64,000 nucleotides of DNA from Corallincola holothuriorum (lineage in GTDB: Bacteria; Pseudomonadota; Gammaproteobacteria; Enterobacterales; Neiellaceae), in NCBI RefSeq assembly GCF_003336225.1, contig NZ_QPID01000009.1, positions 123,036 through 187,035 on the forward strand. The letters run 5' to 3'. The notes under the pieces were generated by a model. It did not search any database. It was not told the origin of the DNA and worked only from the letters and a program-made list of their open reading frames with translations. Of this stretch, positions 36,778 through 47,001 are shown piece after piece; the first letter of the stretch is position 1; the number at the start of each line of letters is the position of its first letter. The position numbers were made by a program, and so were the translations under genes.

Positions 36778-37572
36778 CTAAGCTGCTTGATGATTTATGG
36801 GTAGTTCAGCCAATTGCTGTGTCTGGTCACTCCAATGTAATAGCTCAAGATCGCCATTGCGCTGCTCCACTAAAGCTGTGCAGCTTTCAACCCAGTCACC
36901 ATCATTCATATAGATGATGCCATCTTCATGGCGCAAACGGGGCACATGGATGTGACCGCAGACAATGCCATCATAGCCGCGGCGCTTAGCTTCGTGGATA
37001 GCTGCTTGCTCAAATCGCGCAATGGCTTGTGCAGCTTTACGACTTTTCTGTTTTAGATAACTGGCGAGGGAAAAGTAGCTAAAGCCAAAATTCCGGCGCT
37101 GTTGATTAGTTTTACGATTTAGCCATAACAAAAAGTCATAGGCCCGATCACCAAACCAAGTGGTTAAAGGGCCACATTTCACCGCTGCGTCAAATTGGTC
37201 ACCATGTACCAGTAACAATTTTTTGCCCTGATGAGTCGTGTAGTCATATTGCAGGTGTAGCTCTAAACCTAGTAAGGGAAGCTGAGTGAAGGCTCTTAGG
37301 TCTTCATCATGATTCCCGGGTATGTAGATCACTCGGGTACCATTTTTTGCTAGCTTGGCGAGTTCATGGAGTACTGCTTGGTGAGACTCCGGCCAGTAGC
37401 TCCTTTTTTTAAGTGCCCACAAATCAATGACATCACCGACTAAAAATAGTGTGTCAGTTTTCATGCTACGAAGAAAAGAGAGCAGGTAACTGGCCTGGCA
37501 ATCTCGACTACCCAGATGAATATCTGATAACCAAATCGCCCTGTAGTGATGGAGCACCGTTCGTGTTGTCAT
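36778..37572 (-). CDS. LpxH-like calcineurin phosphoesterase (UDP-2,3-diacylglucosamine diphosphatase family)
   Basis: A 264-residue metallophosphoesterase. The start at 37572 (MTTRTVLHHYRAIWLSDIHLG, in parts) has GAGG 9 bases upstream; the in-frame ATG at 37638 adds an unlikely tail. Metal ligands: SDIHLG (about 16-21), GDVIDLW (about 46-52), GNHDED (about 86-91), HGD (about 126-128), CGHIHVP (about 205-211). This family includes LpxH and LpxH2-like enzymes, but stand-alone members of this subgroup act on other lipids or nucleotides. Its position beside the OlsF-like gene suggests membrane-lipid metabolism. It is divergent from hlyU. Confidence 0.8.
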   Translation of the reverse strand: MTTRTVLHHYRAIWLSDIHLGSRDCQASYLLSFLRSMKTDTLFLVGDVIDLWALKKRSYWPESHQAVLHELAKLAKNGTRVIYIPGNHDEDLRAFTQLPLLGLELHLQYDYTTHQGKKLLLVHGDQFDAAVKCGPLTTWFGDRAYDFLLWLNRKTNQQRRNFGFSYFSLASYLKQKSRKAAQAIARFEQAAIHEAKRRGYDGIVCGHIHVPRLRHEDGIIYMNDGDWVESCTALVEQRNGDLELLHWSDQTQQLAELPINHQAA

Positions 37573-37793
37573 GTCACTTTTCCTCTCTTTCGGAAGCTGA
37601 TCGAAAGATAGAAAGTGGATGTGAAAAAGTAGTGACATTGAGGTGACGGTTAAATGACTAGACGCTGATATTTTGATTTACTTGATGCTAACGTGACCGA
37701 TGCGACAAAAAAATGACGCTTTTTCCTGTTTTTTTGACGATTCCTTGATAGAATAGTGTCACTTTTTCGGCAAATAAGGTACTGGGAAGGGAG

Positions 37794-38111
37794 ATGAACC
37801 TGGATCAAATAAGAACCAATTCGGCACCCGCGGTGAAGCTGCTGAAGGCAATGGCAAATGAACGGCGCCTCTACATACTGTGTCATCTACATGATGGTGA
37901 ATTATCAGTTGGAGAGCTCGCAAGATTAGTAGACTTGAGTCAGTCTGCGTTATCGCAGCACTTGGCATGGCTTCGCCGGGATGGTTTGGTGAAGACGCGC
38001 AAAGAAGCACAGACAGTCTATTATTCTCTGGCAAGTATAGAAGTTGGCCAGATGATTTCACTGTTGCATAGCATGTACTGTGAACAGCCTGTAGAGGCTG
38101 CTGCAGCCTAA
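37794..38111 (+). CDS. hlyU: HlyU-type ArsR-family transcriptional regulator
   Basis: A 105-residue winged-HTH protein very like HlyU of Vibrio: LLKAMANERRLYILC, ELSVGELARLVDLSQSALSQ (in parts) and HLAWLRRDGLVKTRKEAQTV-type core. The two Cys residues (about 30 and 96) that form the redox switch of HlyU are both present. HlyU is an activator that displaces H-NS at toxin genes in Vibrio; here no toxin gene is adjacent, and it is divergent from the LpxH-like gene. A strong terminator follows. The symbol is by similarity. Confidence 0.85.
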   Translation: MNLDQIRTNSAPAVKLLKAMANERRLYILCHLHDGELSVGELARLVDLSQSALSQHLAWLRRDGLVKTRKEAQTVYYSLASIEVGQMISLLHSMYCEQPVEAAAA

Positions 38112-38160
38112 ATAAGCTGCTTAGTGTGCCAGCAGGAGAGCATACGCATCCTGTTAAAAA

Positions 38161-38183
38161 AAATCGGCTAAGGCCGATTTTTT
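38161..38183. terminator. Rho-independent terminator after hlyU
   Basis: AAATCGGC-TAAG-GCCGATTT followed by TTT, preceded by a run of A, 50 bases past the hlyU stop. It could also act on the minus strand. Confidence 0.9.
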
Positions 38184-38300
38184 AATGCCTGAATTTTGTG
38201 ATCAGCTCATCGAGACACCAATTTGCCAGATCTGGCCACGGCGGTTTGAGGTGGCAAGTTGAGTTAAGTGGTAATGTACAAGGTAGGGATCTGCAGATAT

Positions 38301-38328
38301 AAAAAAACCGGCCGAGGCCGGTTTTTTT
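38301..38328. terminator. Rho-independent terminator of rpsT
   Basis: AAAAAAACCGGC-CGAG-GCCGGTTTTTTT, perfect 12-bp stem. It lies 20 bases beyond the rpsT stop on the minus strand and is symmetric, so it acts in both directions. Confidence 0.9.
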
Positions 38329-38347
38329 AATGACGAATTCTTTTCGC

Positions 38348-38608
38348 TTACAGCGCTTGGATTTTAGAATTCAGGCGAGCCTTGTGACGGGCTGCTTTAT
38401 TCTTATGTACCAGGCCTTTAGCTGCTGCACGGTCCAGAATAGGTTGTGCGCTTACGAATGCTGTTTGAGCAGCTGCTTTGTCACCAGCTTCAATTGCAAC
38501 AATTACCTTCTTCAGGTAAGTACGAAGCATTGAACGACGGCTAGCATTGTGCTTACGGTTCTTCTCCGACTGCACTGCGCGCTTTTTAGCTGACTTGATG
38601 TTAGCCAA
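38348..38608 (-). CDS. rpsT: 30S ribosomal protein S20
   Basis: An 86-residue basic protein, [20 protein letters not shown] at the start, the typical S20 sequence and length. It binds 16S rRNA early in 30S assembly. The start codon is TTG at 38608, with AGGAG 6 bases upstream. E. coli rpsT also starts with UUG, which is linked to its translational autocontrol, so the rare codon is probably a conserved regulatory trait. A -35/-10 promoter lies at 38655-38683. It is divergent from murJ. Confidence 0.97.
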   Translation of the reverse strand: MANIKSAKKRAVQSEKNRKHNASRRSMLRTYLKKVIVAIEAGDKAAAQTAFVSAQPILDRAAAKGLVHKNKAARHKARLNSKIQAL

Positions 38609-38654
38609 AGTTGACTCCTAAAACTTGTTCAGAGGGTTTATCAAAAGGCCGAGG

Positions 38655-38683
38655 AGGGTATTCCTTTTTCGACCAAAAGTCAA
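38655..38683 (-). promoter_or_regulatory. Probable rpsT promoter
   Basis: On the minus strand, TTGACT, 17-bp spacer, TACCCT, followed by a G+C-rich discriminator (CCTCGGCC), as in stringently controlled ribosomal-protein promoters. The transcript would have a leader of about 40 bases. Confidence 0.5.
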
Positions 38684-38810
38684 TCAACACTTTTTGCTGA
38701 GGAAATCAGTATTGGTTTCCTTTGCAAAGCAGCGCTAAGATGGCGCGGAATTCTATCAGCAATCTTTGCCGCTGGGTAGCTGAAGTTCTAGTTTCGTTCA
38801 GGGAGTGTTC

Positions 38811-40373
38811 GTGGGTAAGAGTTTGCTGCGTTCTGGCGCCATCGTTAGTGCAATGACATTAGTCAGCCGTGTGCTTGGCTTGGTACGTGATGTTGTGATT
38901 GCAAATCTGCTGGGGGCAAAGGCTGAGGCGGATGTATTTTTCTTTGCCAATAAGATCCCCAATTTTCTTCGCCGTCTATTTGCTGAAGGCGCGTTTGCTC
39001 AAGCTTTTGTGCCTGTATTCACTGAGACCAAAGAGAAGGGGGAGCTCAGTGATGTGCAAGCCTTGGTTGCTAAAGTGTCTGGTACGCTCGGTGTATTGGT
39101 AACCATAGTAACCTTGTGCGGTGTGATTGGTGCGCCAGTGGTGACCGCGATCTTTGGTACCGGCTGGTTTCTCGACTGGGTAAATGATGGCCCCAACGCG
39201 GGGAAGTTTGAGCGAGCTTCGCTGCTGCTGCAGATCACTTTTCCCTATCTCTGGTTTATTACCTTTACTGCGTTGTCGGGCGCGGTGCTCAATAGTTTGG
39301 GTAAGTTTGCCGTGGCGGCATTTACGCCAGTGTTTCTTAACGTCGTTATTATCAGTTTTGCACTTTGGGTGTCTCCTTCGTTAGAGCAACCCGAAATGGG
39401 ATTGGCTTGGGGTGTATTTTTCGGCGGTATGGTGCAGTTTGCTTTTCAGATCCCGTTTCTGATTAGAGCCAAAATGTTGGTTCGGCCTTCATGGGGATGG
39501 AATACGCCTGGGGTGGTAAAGATCCGAACTCTGATGATCCCGGCGCTGTTCGGTGTTTCTGTCAGCCAAATTAATCTGCTATTTGATACCTTGATCGCGT
39601 CATTTCTGATGACCGGCTCGATCAGTTGGCTCTACTACTCGGACCGTTTGCTTGAGTTCCCATTGGGTTTATTTGGTATTGCTATCGCCACGGTTATCTT
39701 GCCGCACCTCTCTTCGCGCCATGTCTCTGCCGGCAAAGAGGCATTTGCGGCAACCGTTGATTGGGGCGTGCGGACGGTGTGCTGCCTCGGCTTTCCTGCC
39801 GCTTTTGGTTTAATCGTGCTGGCACAACCGATGCTTATGGTGCTGTTTATGCACGGGGCTTTTGATGTCAATGACAGCCGTATGGCCAGTTACAGCTTAA
39901 TCGCCTATGGCAGCGGTTTAGTCAGCTTTATGCTCGTGAAAGTGTTGGCTCCGGGTTACTACGCCCGCCAGGATACTAAAACTCCGGTACGTTACGGCAT
40001 CATCGCTATGGCTAGCAACATGCTCTTTAATCTGATTTTTGCCATCCCATTTGGTTATGTTGGTCTGGCTATCGCCACCAGTCTTTCGGCAACGTTGAAT
40101 GCCGGGTTACTCTATCGCGGCCTGAAACAGCTGGATGTTTTTCAATTACAACCAGCAACACTAATCATTCTTAGCAAAATGATTCTCTCCGCGGTGTTGA
40201 TGGCAGTACTGATTAACTGGATGAAACCGGTTGAAGCGGAATGGATAGCGATGGATTTTGGGGCTCGAGTGATGACTCTAGCGGGTCTTATCGTTGGCGG
40301 TGGTGTGGTTTATCTCTTGGCTTTACTGTTGCTTGGTATACGTCCTCGGCACTTGGCTGCCCATGGAAGCTGA
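38811..40373 (+). CDS. murJ: Lipid II flippase MurJ
   Basis: A 520-residue membrane protein with about 14 hydrophobic spans of the MVF/MATE fold, moving lipid II across the inner membrane for peptidoglycan synthesis. Key stretches are SRVLGLVRDVVIANLLGA (with the functional Arg residues) and PNFLRRLFAEGAFAQAFVPV, both essential motifs in E. coli MurJ. GTG at 38811 is chosen since GGGAG (38801-38805) precedes it at the right distance; an in-frame GTG at 38805 would overlap that site. It precedes ribF by 60 bases. Confidence 0.95.
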   Translation: MGKSLLRSGAIVSAMTLVSRVLGLVRDVVIANLLGAKAEADVFFFANKIPNFLRRLFAEGAFAQAFVPVFTETKEKGELSDVQALVAKVSGTLGVLVTIVTLCGVIGAPVVTAIFGTGWFLDWVNDGPNAGKFERASLLLQITFPYLWFITFTALSGAVLNSLGKFAVAAFTPVFLNVVIISFALWVSPSLEQPEMGLAWGVFFGGMVQFAFQIPFLIRAKMLVRPSWGWNTPGVVKIRTLMIPALFGVSVSQINLLFDTLIASFLMTGSISWLYYSDRLLEFPLGLFGIAIATVILPHLSSRHVSAGKEAFAATVDWGVRTVCCLGFPAAFGLIVLAQPMLMVLFMHGAFDVNDSRMASYSLIAYGSGLVSFMLVKVLAPGYYARQDTKTPVRYGIIAMASNMLFNLIFAIPFGYVGLAIATSLSATLNAGLLYRGLKQLDVFQLQPATLIILSKMILSAVLMAVLINWMKPVEAEWIAMDFGARVMTLAGLIVGGGVVYLLALLLLGIRPRHLAAHGS

Positions 40374-40433
40374 TCCTATGGGAAGAGTGGTATATAATCC
40401 CGCGGTTTGGGTCGTTAGAAGGTTAGGGCAGTA

Positions 40434-41381
40434 ATGGAGCTGATCCGCGGTGCGCATAATATATTGCCGCAGCATCATGGCTGTGTACTAACTATCGGTA
40501 ACTTCGACGGTGTGCACTTAGGGCATCAGGCAGTTATTCAGTCCCTTGCGGATAAGGGAAGAGAGTTGTCGCTACCTGTGACCGTGATGACCTTTGAACC
40601 GCAACCTCAGGAACTGTTTCAACCAGATCTGGCACCGCCTCGCTTGTGCAGCCTGACTGAGAAAGTGGTTCAGCTCAGCGAATTGGCTGTGGCACGTATT
40701 CTCTGCATTACCTTTTCTCGTCGTTTGGCGAGTATGGAACCAGAGCAATTTGTACGTGAACTACTGGTCGAAAAGCTGGGGGTAAGGCATTTGGTTGTGG
40801 GGGATGACTTTTGTTTCGGCAAAGCACGCCGCGGTGATTTTAAAATGCTGGTTGAGGCCGGACAGCGTTACGGCTTTGGCGTGGAAAGCACACAAAGCTT
40901 TCGTTTGCAGCAACAGCGAATAAGCAGCACATTGATCCGTCAGGCGTTAGCCGATGGCCAATTGGATAAAGCAGCTACCATGCTTGGCCGCCCCTACAGT
41001 ATCAGTGGCCGTGTCAGTCATGGTGACAAGAAAGGCCGCTTACTCGGTTTTCCTACAGCCAATCTGGCTTTGAAGCGGCATAAAGCTGCGCTTTCTGGCG
41101 TATTTGCCGTCAAGGTTAGGTTGTTTAATGGAGAGCCTGATTGCGATGGTGTCGCTAATATTGGCTATCGTCCAACAATGAATGGACAGCAGGCTCGGCT
41201 AGAGGTGCACCTGTTTGATTATGCAGGTGATCTTTACGGCCAAAGGATTGAAGTGCAACTTCTAAGCAAGTTGCGCGATGAAATAAAATTTGAAGCATTT
41301 GAACAGTTAACAGCTCAAATCAAGTTAGATGTCAAACAGGCCAAAGCTTGTTTTGCCGATGGTTTGGGCACTCGGATTTAA
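40434..41381 (+). CDS. ribF: Bifunctional riboflavin kinase / FAD synthetase RibF
   Basis: A 315-residue enzyme making FMN and FAD from riboflavin. The N-terminal nucleotidyltransferase domain has GNFDGVHLGHQ (about 22-32) and the later RQALADGQ near ISSTLIR. The C-terminal kinase domain starts near 185 and has GRVSHGDKKGRLLGFPTANL (about 191-210) with the PTAN motif and later GVANIGYRPT. A -10-like TATAAT occurs at 40392-40397 without a clear -35. It is followed by ileS after 45 bases, the standard order. Confidence 0.96.
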   Translation: MELIRGAHNILPQHHGCVLTIGNFDGVHLGHQAVIQSLADKGRELSLPVTVMTFEPQPQELFQPDLAPPRLCSLTEKVVQLSELAVARILCITFSRRLASMEPEQFVRELLVEKLGVRHLVVGDDFCFGKARRGDFKMLVEAGQRYGFGVESTQSFRLQQQRISSTLIRQALADGQLDKAATMLGRPYSISGRVSHGDKKGRLLGFPTANLALKRHKAALSGVFAVKVRLFNGEPDCDGVANIGYRPTMNGQQARLEVHLFDYAGDLYGQRIEVQLLSKLRDEIKFEAFEQLTAQIKLDVKQAKACFADGLGTRI

Positions 41382-41426
41382 TACTGCGAACACAGAAAGC
41401 CTCTTGCATGAGGGATCGGAACTTAG

Positions 41427-44261
41427 ATGACTGACTATAAAGCGACACTGAATTTGCCTGAAACGGCTTTTCCGATGCGGGGTAACCTGGCACAGCGTGA
41501 GCCAAAAACTTTGCAGCAATGGCAGCAAAAAGGCTTATATCAAGCGATCCGCGAAGCCCGTGCTGGCCACAAGAAGTTTATTCTTCATGATGGCCCTCCA
41601 TATGCCAACGGCGATATTCATATTGGTCACTCAGTTAATAAGATCCTCAAAGATATTATTGTGAAGTCGAAAACTCTGTCCGGCTTTGATGCGCCATACG
41701 TACCGGGGTGGGATTGTCACGGTTTGCCTATTGAGCTGCAGGTAGAGAAAAAGGTCGGTAAGCCGGGCGTAAAAGTGAGCGCCGCTGAGTTTCGTCAAAA
41801 ATGCCGTGAATACGCCAAAAAGCAGGTGGATGGTCAGCGTGAAGACTTTATCCGCCTAGGCGTTTTGGGCGAATGGCAGAACCCCTACTTGACCATGGAT
41901 TTCCGCTTTGAAGCCAATATCATTCGGTCGTTGAGTAAGATCATCGAGAACGGTCATCTGCAGCAAGGCTCGAAGCCTGTGCACTGGTGTACAGACTGTG
42001 GCTCAGCACTGGCTGAAGCGGAAGTGGAATACAAAGATAAGCAGTCGCCTGCCATCGATGTGAAGTTTGCTGTGATTGATACTGCGGCAGTGGAAGCAAA
42101 ATTTGATCACCCTGAAGGTCATGTGGGTGAAGGTACCATCTCAGCTGTTATCTGGACGACCACCCCATGGACTTTGCCGGCTAACCAAGCGGTAGCTGTG
42201 CATCCTGATCTTGAATATGTCCTGGTGCAGATTGAAGGTGAGCAGGGTAAAGAGCGGTTAATCCTCGCCCATGACCTGTTGCAGTCAGCCATGGATCGCT
42301 ATGGCATCCAACATTTTCATGCTTTGGGTTATGCCAAAGGGGCCGATCTGGAATTGTTGTCGTTACAACACCCTTTCAATGATCGTCAAGTGCCGCTGAT
42401 CCTTGGCGATCATGTGACTACTGATTCCGGTACTGGCTGCGTGCATACCGCGCCAGGGCACGGTCAGGATGACTTCGTGGTCGGTAAAAAGTATGACCTC
42501 GAGGTGGTTAATCCGGTGGGCGGTAATGGCGTGTTCCTACCTGATACAGAATTTTTTGCTGGCAAGCATGTGTTTAAAGCTAACGCCGATGTGGTTGATG
42601 TGCTGAGTGAACGTAATGCGCTGTTGCATCACCATGCGTATGAGCACAGTTATCCACACTGCTGGCGTCACAAAACACCGATTATCTTCCGTGCTACACC
42701 ACAGTGGTTTATCAGCATGGAGCAGGCGGGTTTGCGTGCCGCCGCCTTGAATGAGATCAAGAAGACGGAATGGTTACCAGATTGGGGCCAGAGTCGTATC
42801 GAAGGAATGGTTGAGGGCAGCCCTGACTGGTGTATCTCACGCCAGCGTACCTGGGGGGTGCCAATTGCCCTGTTTGTTGATAAAGACACTAACGAGCTGC
42901 ACCCAGACGCTATTCGTTTGATGGGCGAAGTGGCTGAACGTGTCGAGAAAGAGGGGATCCAAGCCTGGTTCGATTTAGATCCTGCTGAACTACTCGGTGA
43001 AGAGGGTGCAGAACAGTATCGCAAAGTGACTGACACGTTAGACGTTTGGTTTGACTCTGGTGTAACCCATGCGGCAGTCGTCGATGACCGTGATTATTTA
43101 GGCGGGCCTGCCGATCTGTATCTGGAAGGCTCAGATCAACATCGCGGTTGGTTTCAGTCGTCACTGAAGACCTCTGTAGCGATGAAAGGGCATGCGCCTT
43201 ATCGTCAAGTGCTGACGCACGGGTTTACCGTTGATGGTCAGGGACGCAAAATGTCTAAGTCTCTCGGTAACGTGATGTCGCCACAAAAAGTGGTGAACAA
43301 GCTGGGAGCGGATATTCTGCGCTTGTGGGTCGCCTCTGCTAACTATTCTGCTGAGATGACGGTTTCCGATGAGATCCTGATGCGTTCCGCTGATTCTTAT
43401 CGTCGTATCCGTAATACCGCCCGCTTCTTGCTATCTAATCTAAATGGCTTTGATCCGAAGAAAGATCAGGTCGCTTTAGAAGATATGGTGGCGCTCGACC
43501 GCTGGGTCGTGGGGCGAGCTGCTGATCTGCAAGCCGAGATCCTGGAAGCTTATGACAGCTATCAGTTCCACCTAGTGGTACAGAAGCTGATGCATTTCTG
43601 CTCAATCGAGTTGGGTAGCCTCTATCTGGATGTGATTAAAGATCGTCAATATACCGCGAAAGCAGACAGCGTTGCTCGTCGCTCCTGTCAAACAGCACTC
43701 TACTTGATCGCTGAAGGCTTGGTGCGGTGGATGGCTCCGATCATGAGTTTTACCGCTGATGAGATCTGGGCATTGTTGCCAGGCGAGCGCGGTGAGTTTG
43801 TTTTCACTGATACCTGGTTCGATGATTTAGCGAGTTTACCTGCTTCAGGGATCGCGATGGATAATACTTTCTGGCAACAGATCATCGAGATCCGTAATGA
43901 CGTCAACAAGGCGCTGGAAGCTGCACGCCGCGAAGAGACTATCGGTGGCGCTCTGCAAGCTGAAGTGACTTTGTACGCCAACGAAGCATTGGCGGGAGAA
44001 CTAGACAAGCTTGGCGATGAGTTGCGCTTTGTGTTGTTGACCTCAAAGGCTGCGGTCATGCCATTGGCTGACGCTCCGGCGGATGCCGTCGATTGTGAGG
44101 TTGAAGGCCTGAAAGTGGGTGTTGCCCGTTCTGCCGGAGAGAAATGTGAGCGTTGCTGGCATCACCGTGAGGATGTCGGAGAGAGCGTTGAGCATCCGAC
44201 TATCTGCTCTCGTTGTATCACCAACGTGACTGGAGAAGGGGAAGTTCGTGAATTCGCCTAA
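41427..44261 (+). CDS. ileS: Isoleucyl-tRNA synthetase
   Basis: A 944-residue class I synthetase charging tRNA-Ile. The HIGH motif is in [13 protein letters not shown] (about 57-69), KMSKS is at residues 608-612, and the editing domain (CP1) contains [11 protein letters not shown] and [15 protein letters not shown]. The C-terminal zinc finger is CERCWHH ... CSRC. Length equals that of other gammaproteobacterial IleS. lspA starts 14 bases before its stop, so the two are translationally coupled. Confidence 0.97.
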   Translation: MTDYKATLNLPETAFPMRGNLAQREPKTLQQWQQKGLYQAIREARAGHKKFILHDGPPYANGDIHIGHSVNKILKDIIVKSKTLSGFDAPYVPGWDCHGLPIELQVEKKVGKPGVKVSAAEFRQKCREYAKKQVDGQREDFIRLGVLGEWQNPYLTMDFRFEANIIRSLSKIIENGHLQQGSKPVHWCTDCGSALAEAEVEYKDKQSPAIDVKFAVIDTAAVEAKFDHPEGHVGEGTISAVIWTTTPWTLPANQAVAVHPDLEYVLVQIEGEQGKERLILAHDLLQSAMDRYGIQHFHALGYAKGADLELLSLQHPFNDRQVPLILGDHVTTDSGTGCVHTAPGHGQDDFVVGKKYDLEVVNPVGGNGVFLPDTEFFAGKHVFKANADVVDVLSERNALLHHHAYEHSYPHCWRHKTPIIFRATPQWFISMEQAGLRAAALNEIKKTEWLPDWGQSRIEGMVEGSPDWCISRQRTWGVPIALFVDKDTNELHPDAIRLMGEVAERVEKEGIQAWFDLDPAELLGEEGAEQYRKVTDTLDVWFDSGVTHAAVVDDRDYLGGPADLYLEGSDQHRGWFQSSLKTSVAMKGHAPYRQVLTHGFTVDGQGRKMSKSLGNVMSPQKVVNKLGADILRLWVASANYSAEMTVSDEILMRSADSYRRIRNTARFLLSNLNGFDPKKDQVALEDMVALDRWVVGRAADLQAEILEAYDSYQFHLVVQKLMHFCSIELGSLYLDVIKDRQYTAKADSVARRSCQTALYLIAEGLVRWMAPIMSFTADEIWALLPGERGEFVFTDTWFDDLASLPASGIAMDNTFWQQIIEIRNDVNKALEAARREETIGGALQAEVTLYANEALAGELDKLGDELRFVLLTSKAAVMPLADAPADAVDCEVEGLKVGVARSAGEKCERCWHHREDVGESVEHPTICSRCITNVTGEGEVREFA

Positions 44262-44766
44262 GTTAGCATGGCAGGAAACTGGTTTGCGCTGGCTCTGGCT
44301 GGCGCTTGTCATCGTGATCGCCGATCAGGCCACTAAATTGTGGGTGGCCAACACCTTTACTTATCGCGAAACAGTAGAGTTTATTCCCTATCTACAGTGG
44401 ACTTATGTTCATAACGAAGGTGCTGCGTTTAGCTTTTTAAGTGATGCGGGAGGTTGGCAACGTTGGTTTTTTGCATTTATCGCTTTTGCCATCAGTGGAG
44501 TACTGCTCTATTGGCTCAAAGGTATTTCCCGTCACATGCTGCTGCAAAGCGTGAGCTTTTCACTGGTGCTGGGTGGTGCGATAGGTAACCTGATCGATCG
44601 GGTGTATCTCGGCTATGTTATCGATTTTATCGATTTCTATATCGGCAACTGGCATTGGCCTGCATTTAATATTGCCGACAGTGCCATCTGCATCGGTGCT
44701 GTATTGTTGATCCTGGATGCGCTGAAAGGTGAATCAAGACATGAAGAAGCAAAAGGCAAGTCATGA
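44248..44766 (+). CDS. lspA: Lipoprotein signal peptidase (signal peptidase II)
   Basis: A 172-residue inner-membrane aspartic protease with four spans that cleaves the signal peptide of diacylglyceryl-prolipoproteins. The catalytic Asp pair is in [19 protein letters not shown] (in parts IDRV, VIDFID) and FNIADSAI; the conserved [11 protein letters not shown] is also present. GTG at 44248 overlaps ileS by 14 bases, with GGGGAAG upstream. It acts after Lgt, also encoded in this window. Confidence 0.95.
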   Translation: MNSPKLAWQETGLRWLWLALVIVIADQATKLWVANTFTYRETVEFIPYLQWTYVHNEGAAFSFLSDAGGWQRWFFAFIAFAISGVLLYWLKGISRHMLLQSVSFSLVLGGAIGNLIDRVYLGYVIDFIDFYIGNWHWPAFNIADSAICIGAVLLILDALKGESRHEEAKGKS

Positions 44767-45218
44767 GTAAGGCTGTGATTGATCCACATTCTGAAGTAGT
44801 GATGCATTTTACCTTAAAACTGGCCGATGGCTCGGTTGCAGAAACAACCAAGTTGAACCAGCAACCAGCCAAGCTGGTGATGGGCGATGGCTCGCTAACG
44901 CCTGCATTTGAGCAATGTCTGCTTGGTATGAGTGCTGGCGAACAAAAAGCGTTTGAGCTTAAGCCGGAAGATGCTTTTGGCTTGTCAAACCCCGATCTGA
45001 TACATCATGTTGAACGCAGTAAATTTCCCGCAGATTTGGCGCCAGAAGAGGGAGCGATAATGACTTTCTCACAGCCGAACGGAGCTGAACTTCCCGGCAT
45101 TATTCGCGCCGTGGCGGGTGAGTCGATCACCGTGGACTTTAATCACCCATTGGCTGGTCAAACGATTACCTTTGATGTCGAAGTTATTACTGTGGCTCAG
45201 CCAGAGGCTAAATCATGA
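44763..45218 (+). CDS. fkpB: FKBP-type peptidyl-prolyl isomerase FkpB (SlpA-like)
   Basis: A 151-residue cytoplasmic chaperone-isomerase. Family marks are the N-terminal [32 protein letters not shown] (about 40-59), the inserted IF chaperone domain, and [16 protein letters not shown] near the C-terminus. It overlaps the lspA stop by the ATGA arrangement and itself overlaps ispH by 4 bases, so lspA-fkpB-ispH are coupled. Confidence 0.95.
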   Translation: MSKAVIDPHSEVVMHFTLKLADGSVAETTKLNQQPAKLVMGDGSLTPAFEQCLLGMSAGEQKAFELKPEDAFGLSNPDLIHHVERSKFPADLAPEEGAIMTFSQPNGAELPGIIRAVAGESITVDFNHPLAGQTITFDVEVITVAQPEAKS

Positions 45219-46165
45219 AGATCTTACTCGCCAATCCCCGCGGTTTTTGCGCTGGTGTTGATCGCGCCATCAGCATTGTTGAGCGTGCTTTAGATATCTT
45301 TCAGCCGCCTATATATGTGCGCCATGAAGTGGTGCATAACCGATATGTAGTTGATGGCTTGCGCGATCGCGGTGCTGTTTTTGTCGAAGAACTGTCTGAA
45401 ATCCCCGATGACAGTATTGTCATCTTTAGTGCCCATGGAGTAAGTCAGGCGGTGCGGCAGGAAGCTAAATCACGTGGCCTGAAGATATTTGATGCCACCT
45501 GTCCGCTGGTGACTAAAGTGCATATGGAAGTCACCCGCGCTAGCCGTAAAGGCCATGAGTGCGTGCTGATTGGTCATGCAGGACATCCGGAAGTGGAAGG
45601 CACCATGGGGCAGTACAGTAATGCTGATGGTGCGATCCATTTAGTAGAGTCGCCTGCTGACGTAGCCTCCTTGCCTGTGAAAAATGAAACTCATCTGTGC
45701 TACGTCACCCAAACTACATTGAGCGTCGATGATACCGCCGAGGTGATAGATGCTTTACGTGTGCGCTTCCCGAATATTGAAGGGCCACGGAAAGACGATA
45801 TCTGTTATGCGACCCAGAACCGTCAAGATGCAGTGCGTGATCTGGCAGCCAAATGTCAGTTAATGCTGGTGGTTGGCGCGAAGAACAGCTCAAATTCCAA
45901 TCGTCTGCGCGAGTTGGCTGAAAAGCATGATACCCCTGCTTATCTGATCGATACGGCAGAGAATATTCAGCAGTCGTGGCTGACCGATGATGTCGTGTGT
46001 GTTGGCGTGACAGCCGGAGCGTCGGCCCCTGAAGTGCTAGTGAAACAAGTGATCGAAAAGCTGCAATCCTGGGGTGGCGAGCAAGTGGAAGAGAACCCTG
46101 GGCGGGAAGAAACCATTACCTTTTCTGTGCCTCCTGAACTTAGGATTGACACCGTTACGGATTAA
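45215..46165 (+). CDS. ispH: 4-hydroxy-3-methylbut-2-enyl diphosphate reductase IspH
   Basis: A 316-residue 4Fe-4S enzyme of the last step of the MEP isoprenoid pathway, yielding IPP and DMAPP. Cluster ligands are visible: Cys12 in [12 protein letters not shown], Cys96 in [11 protein letters not shown] and the third in [14 protein letters not shown]. The catalytic Glu is in the [10 protein letters not shown] region and [10 protein letters not shown] binds the diphosphate. It is the last gene of the coupled run and a strong hairpin follows. Confidence 0.97.
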   Translation: MKILLANPRGFCAGVDRAISIVERALDIFQPPIYVRHEVVHNRYVVDGLRDRGAVFVEELSEIPDDSIVIFSAHGVSQAVRQEAKSRGLKIFDATCPLVTKVHMEVTRASRKGHECVLIGHAGHPEVEGTMGQYSNADGAIHLVESPADVASLPVKNETHLCYVTQTTLSVDDTAEVIDALRVRFPNIEGPRKDDICYATQNRQDAVRDLAAKCQLMLVVGAKNSSNSNRLRELAEKHDTPAYLIDTAENIQQSWLTDDVVCVGVTAGASAPEVLVKQVIEKLQSWGGEQVEENPGREETITFSVPPELRIDTVTD

Positions 46166-46203
46166 TCATTTGTTTAGTAAAGAAATACTGGACGTAGATC
46201 ACG

Positions 46204-46235
46204 CAAATGCCTTCATTTATTGAAGGCATTTGTTT
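46204..46235 (+). terminator. Terminator after ispH
   Basis: A perfect 12-bp stem CAAATGCCTTCA / TGAAGGCATTTG with a 5-base loop, followed by TTTA, about 40 bases past the ispH stop. The remaining gap up to pilV (about 185 bp) is A+T-rich and must hold the pilus operon promoter, which I could not assign. Confidence 0.75.
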
Positions 46236-46420
46236 ATCGGGGGTATAGTCAATCGATCTTGCTTTGTGTTTTTTTAGTAAATAATTGAATAAAAAAACCT
46301 CATATACATTGAAGATTTGTGACAGCGTGTAAAAAAAGCTGACACTTTTGCGTTAAACTGATGGGGTCAGTTTTACATTTCGTTGCAAGGTATGGCGACA
46401 AGGCAGTGAATATTAGGATT

Positions 46421-46990
46421 ATGAATAAACGGATGCATTACTCCAAGCGAAGAGCTTCAGGCTTTAGCATGCTTGAATTGCTCATCGCAATATTGGTGTT
46501 AGTAGTTGGTATTCTAGGGGTTGGCATGCTGCAATCAGTGGCGAAGCGTGGGGTTTTTGAATCTTCTCAACGTACGCTGGCAACAGTATTGGCTAACGAT
46601 GTACTTGAACGGATGCGAACCAATCCTTCACAAGCTTTATTAGGTAGTTATGATGGAGTCTTTGGGGGCGGCACATTGGCTGTGCCAAGGGATTGTGCCG
46701 GGTTTGCCGCCTCTTGTTCTGACGCAGAAACTGCAGATTACGACCTCTATCAGTGGGAGCTAATGCTTGACGGTGCATCTGTCACAGAGGGAACTGTCAA
46801 CATTGGCGGTTTAACGCAGGCAAAAGGATGTATTGCCCAGTCTAATGGAACTGTAACGGTTGTCATTGCTTGGCATGGTTTGGCCGAATTATCAGACGCA
46901 GCTAGTAATAAATCCAGTTTTGCAAAAGCATGCGGTACTGCCGATGCCTTTCGGCGTCAGCTAATTGTGGAAACCTTTATCAGCCGATGA
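46421..46990 (+). CDS. pilV: Type IV pilus minor pilin PilV
   Basis: A 189-residue prepilin-like protein. The prepilin peptidase site is RRASG-FSMLELLIAILVLVVG, with Glu at +5, followed by the long hydrophobic N-terminal helix. The later sequence, with LERMRTNPSQALLGSYDG and a Cys-containing globular domain, fits PilV (type IV pilus modification protein). Start ATG 46421 gives a 16-residue leader. An upstream in-frame start at 46361 is unlikely. It heads the pilV-pilW-pilX-pilY1-pilE operon, overlapping pilW closely. Confidence 0.88.
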   Translation: MNKRMHYSKRRASGFSMLELLIAILVLVVGILGVGMLQSVAKRGVFESSQRTLATVLANDVLERMRTNPSQALLGSYDGVFGGGTLAVPRDCAGFAASCSDAETADYDLYQWELMLDGASVTEGTVNIGGLTQAKGCIAQSNGTVTVVIAWHGLAELSDAASNKSSFAKACGTADAFRRQLIVETFISR

Positions 46991-47001
46991 TTGGAATAGA
47001 T

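Noticed and set aside
46330..46370. A sigma-54 promoter before pilV
   Set aside because: TGACAC then TTGCG occurs, but the spacing is far too short for the -24/-12 consensus.
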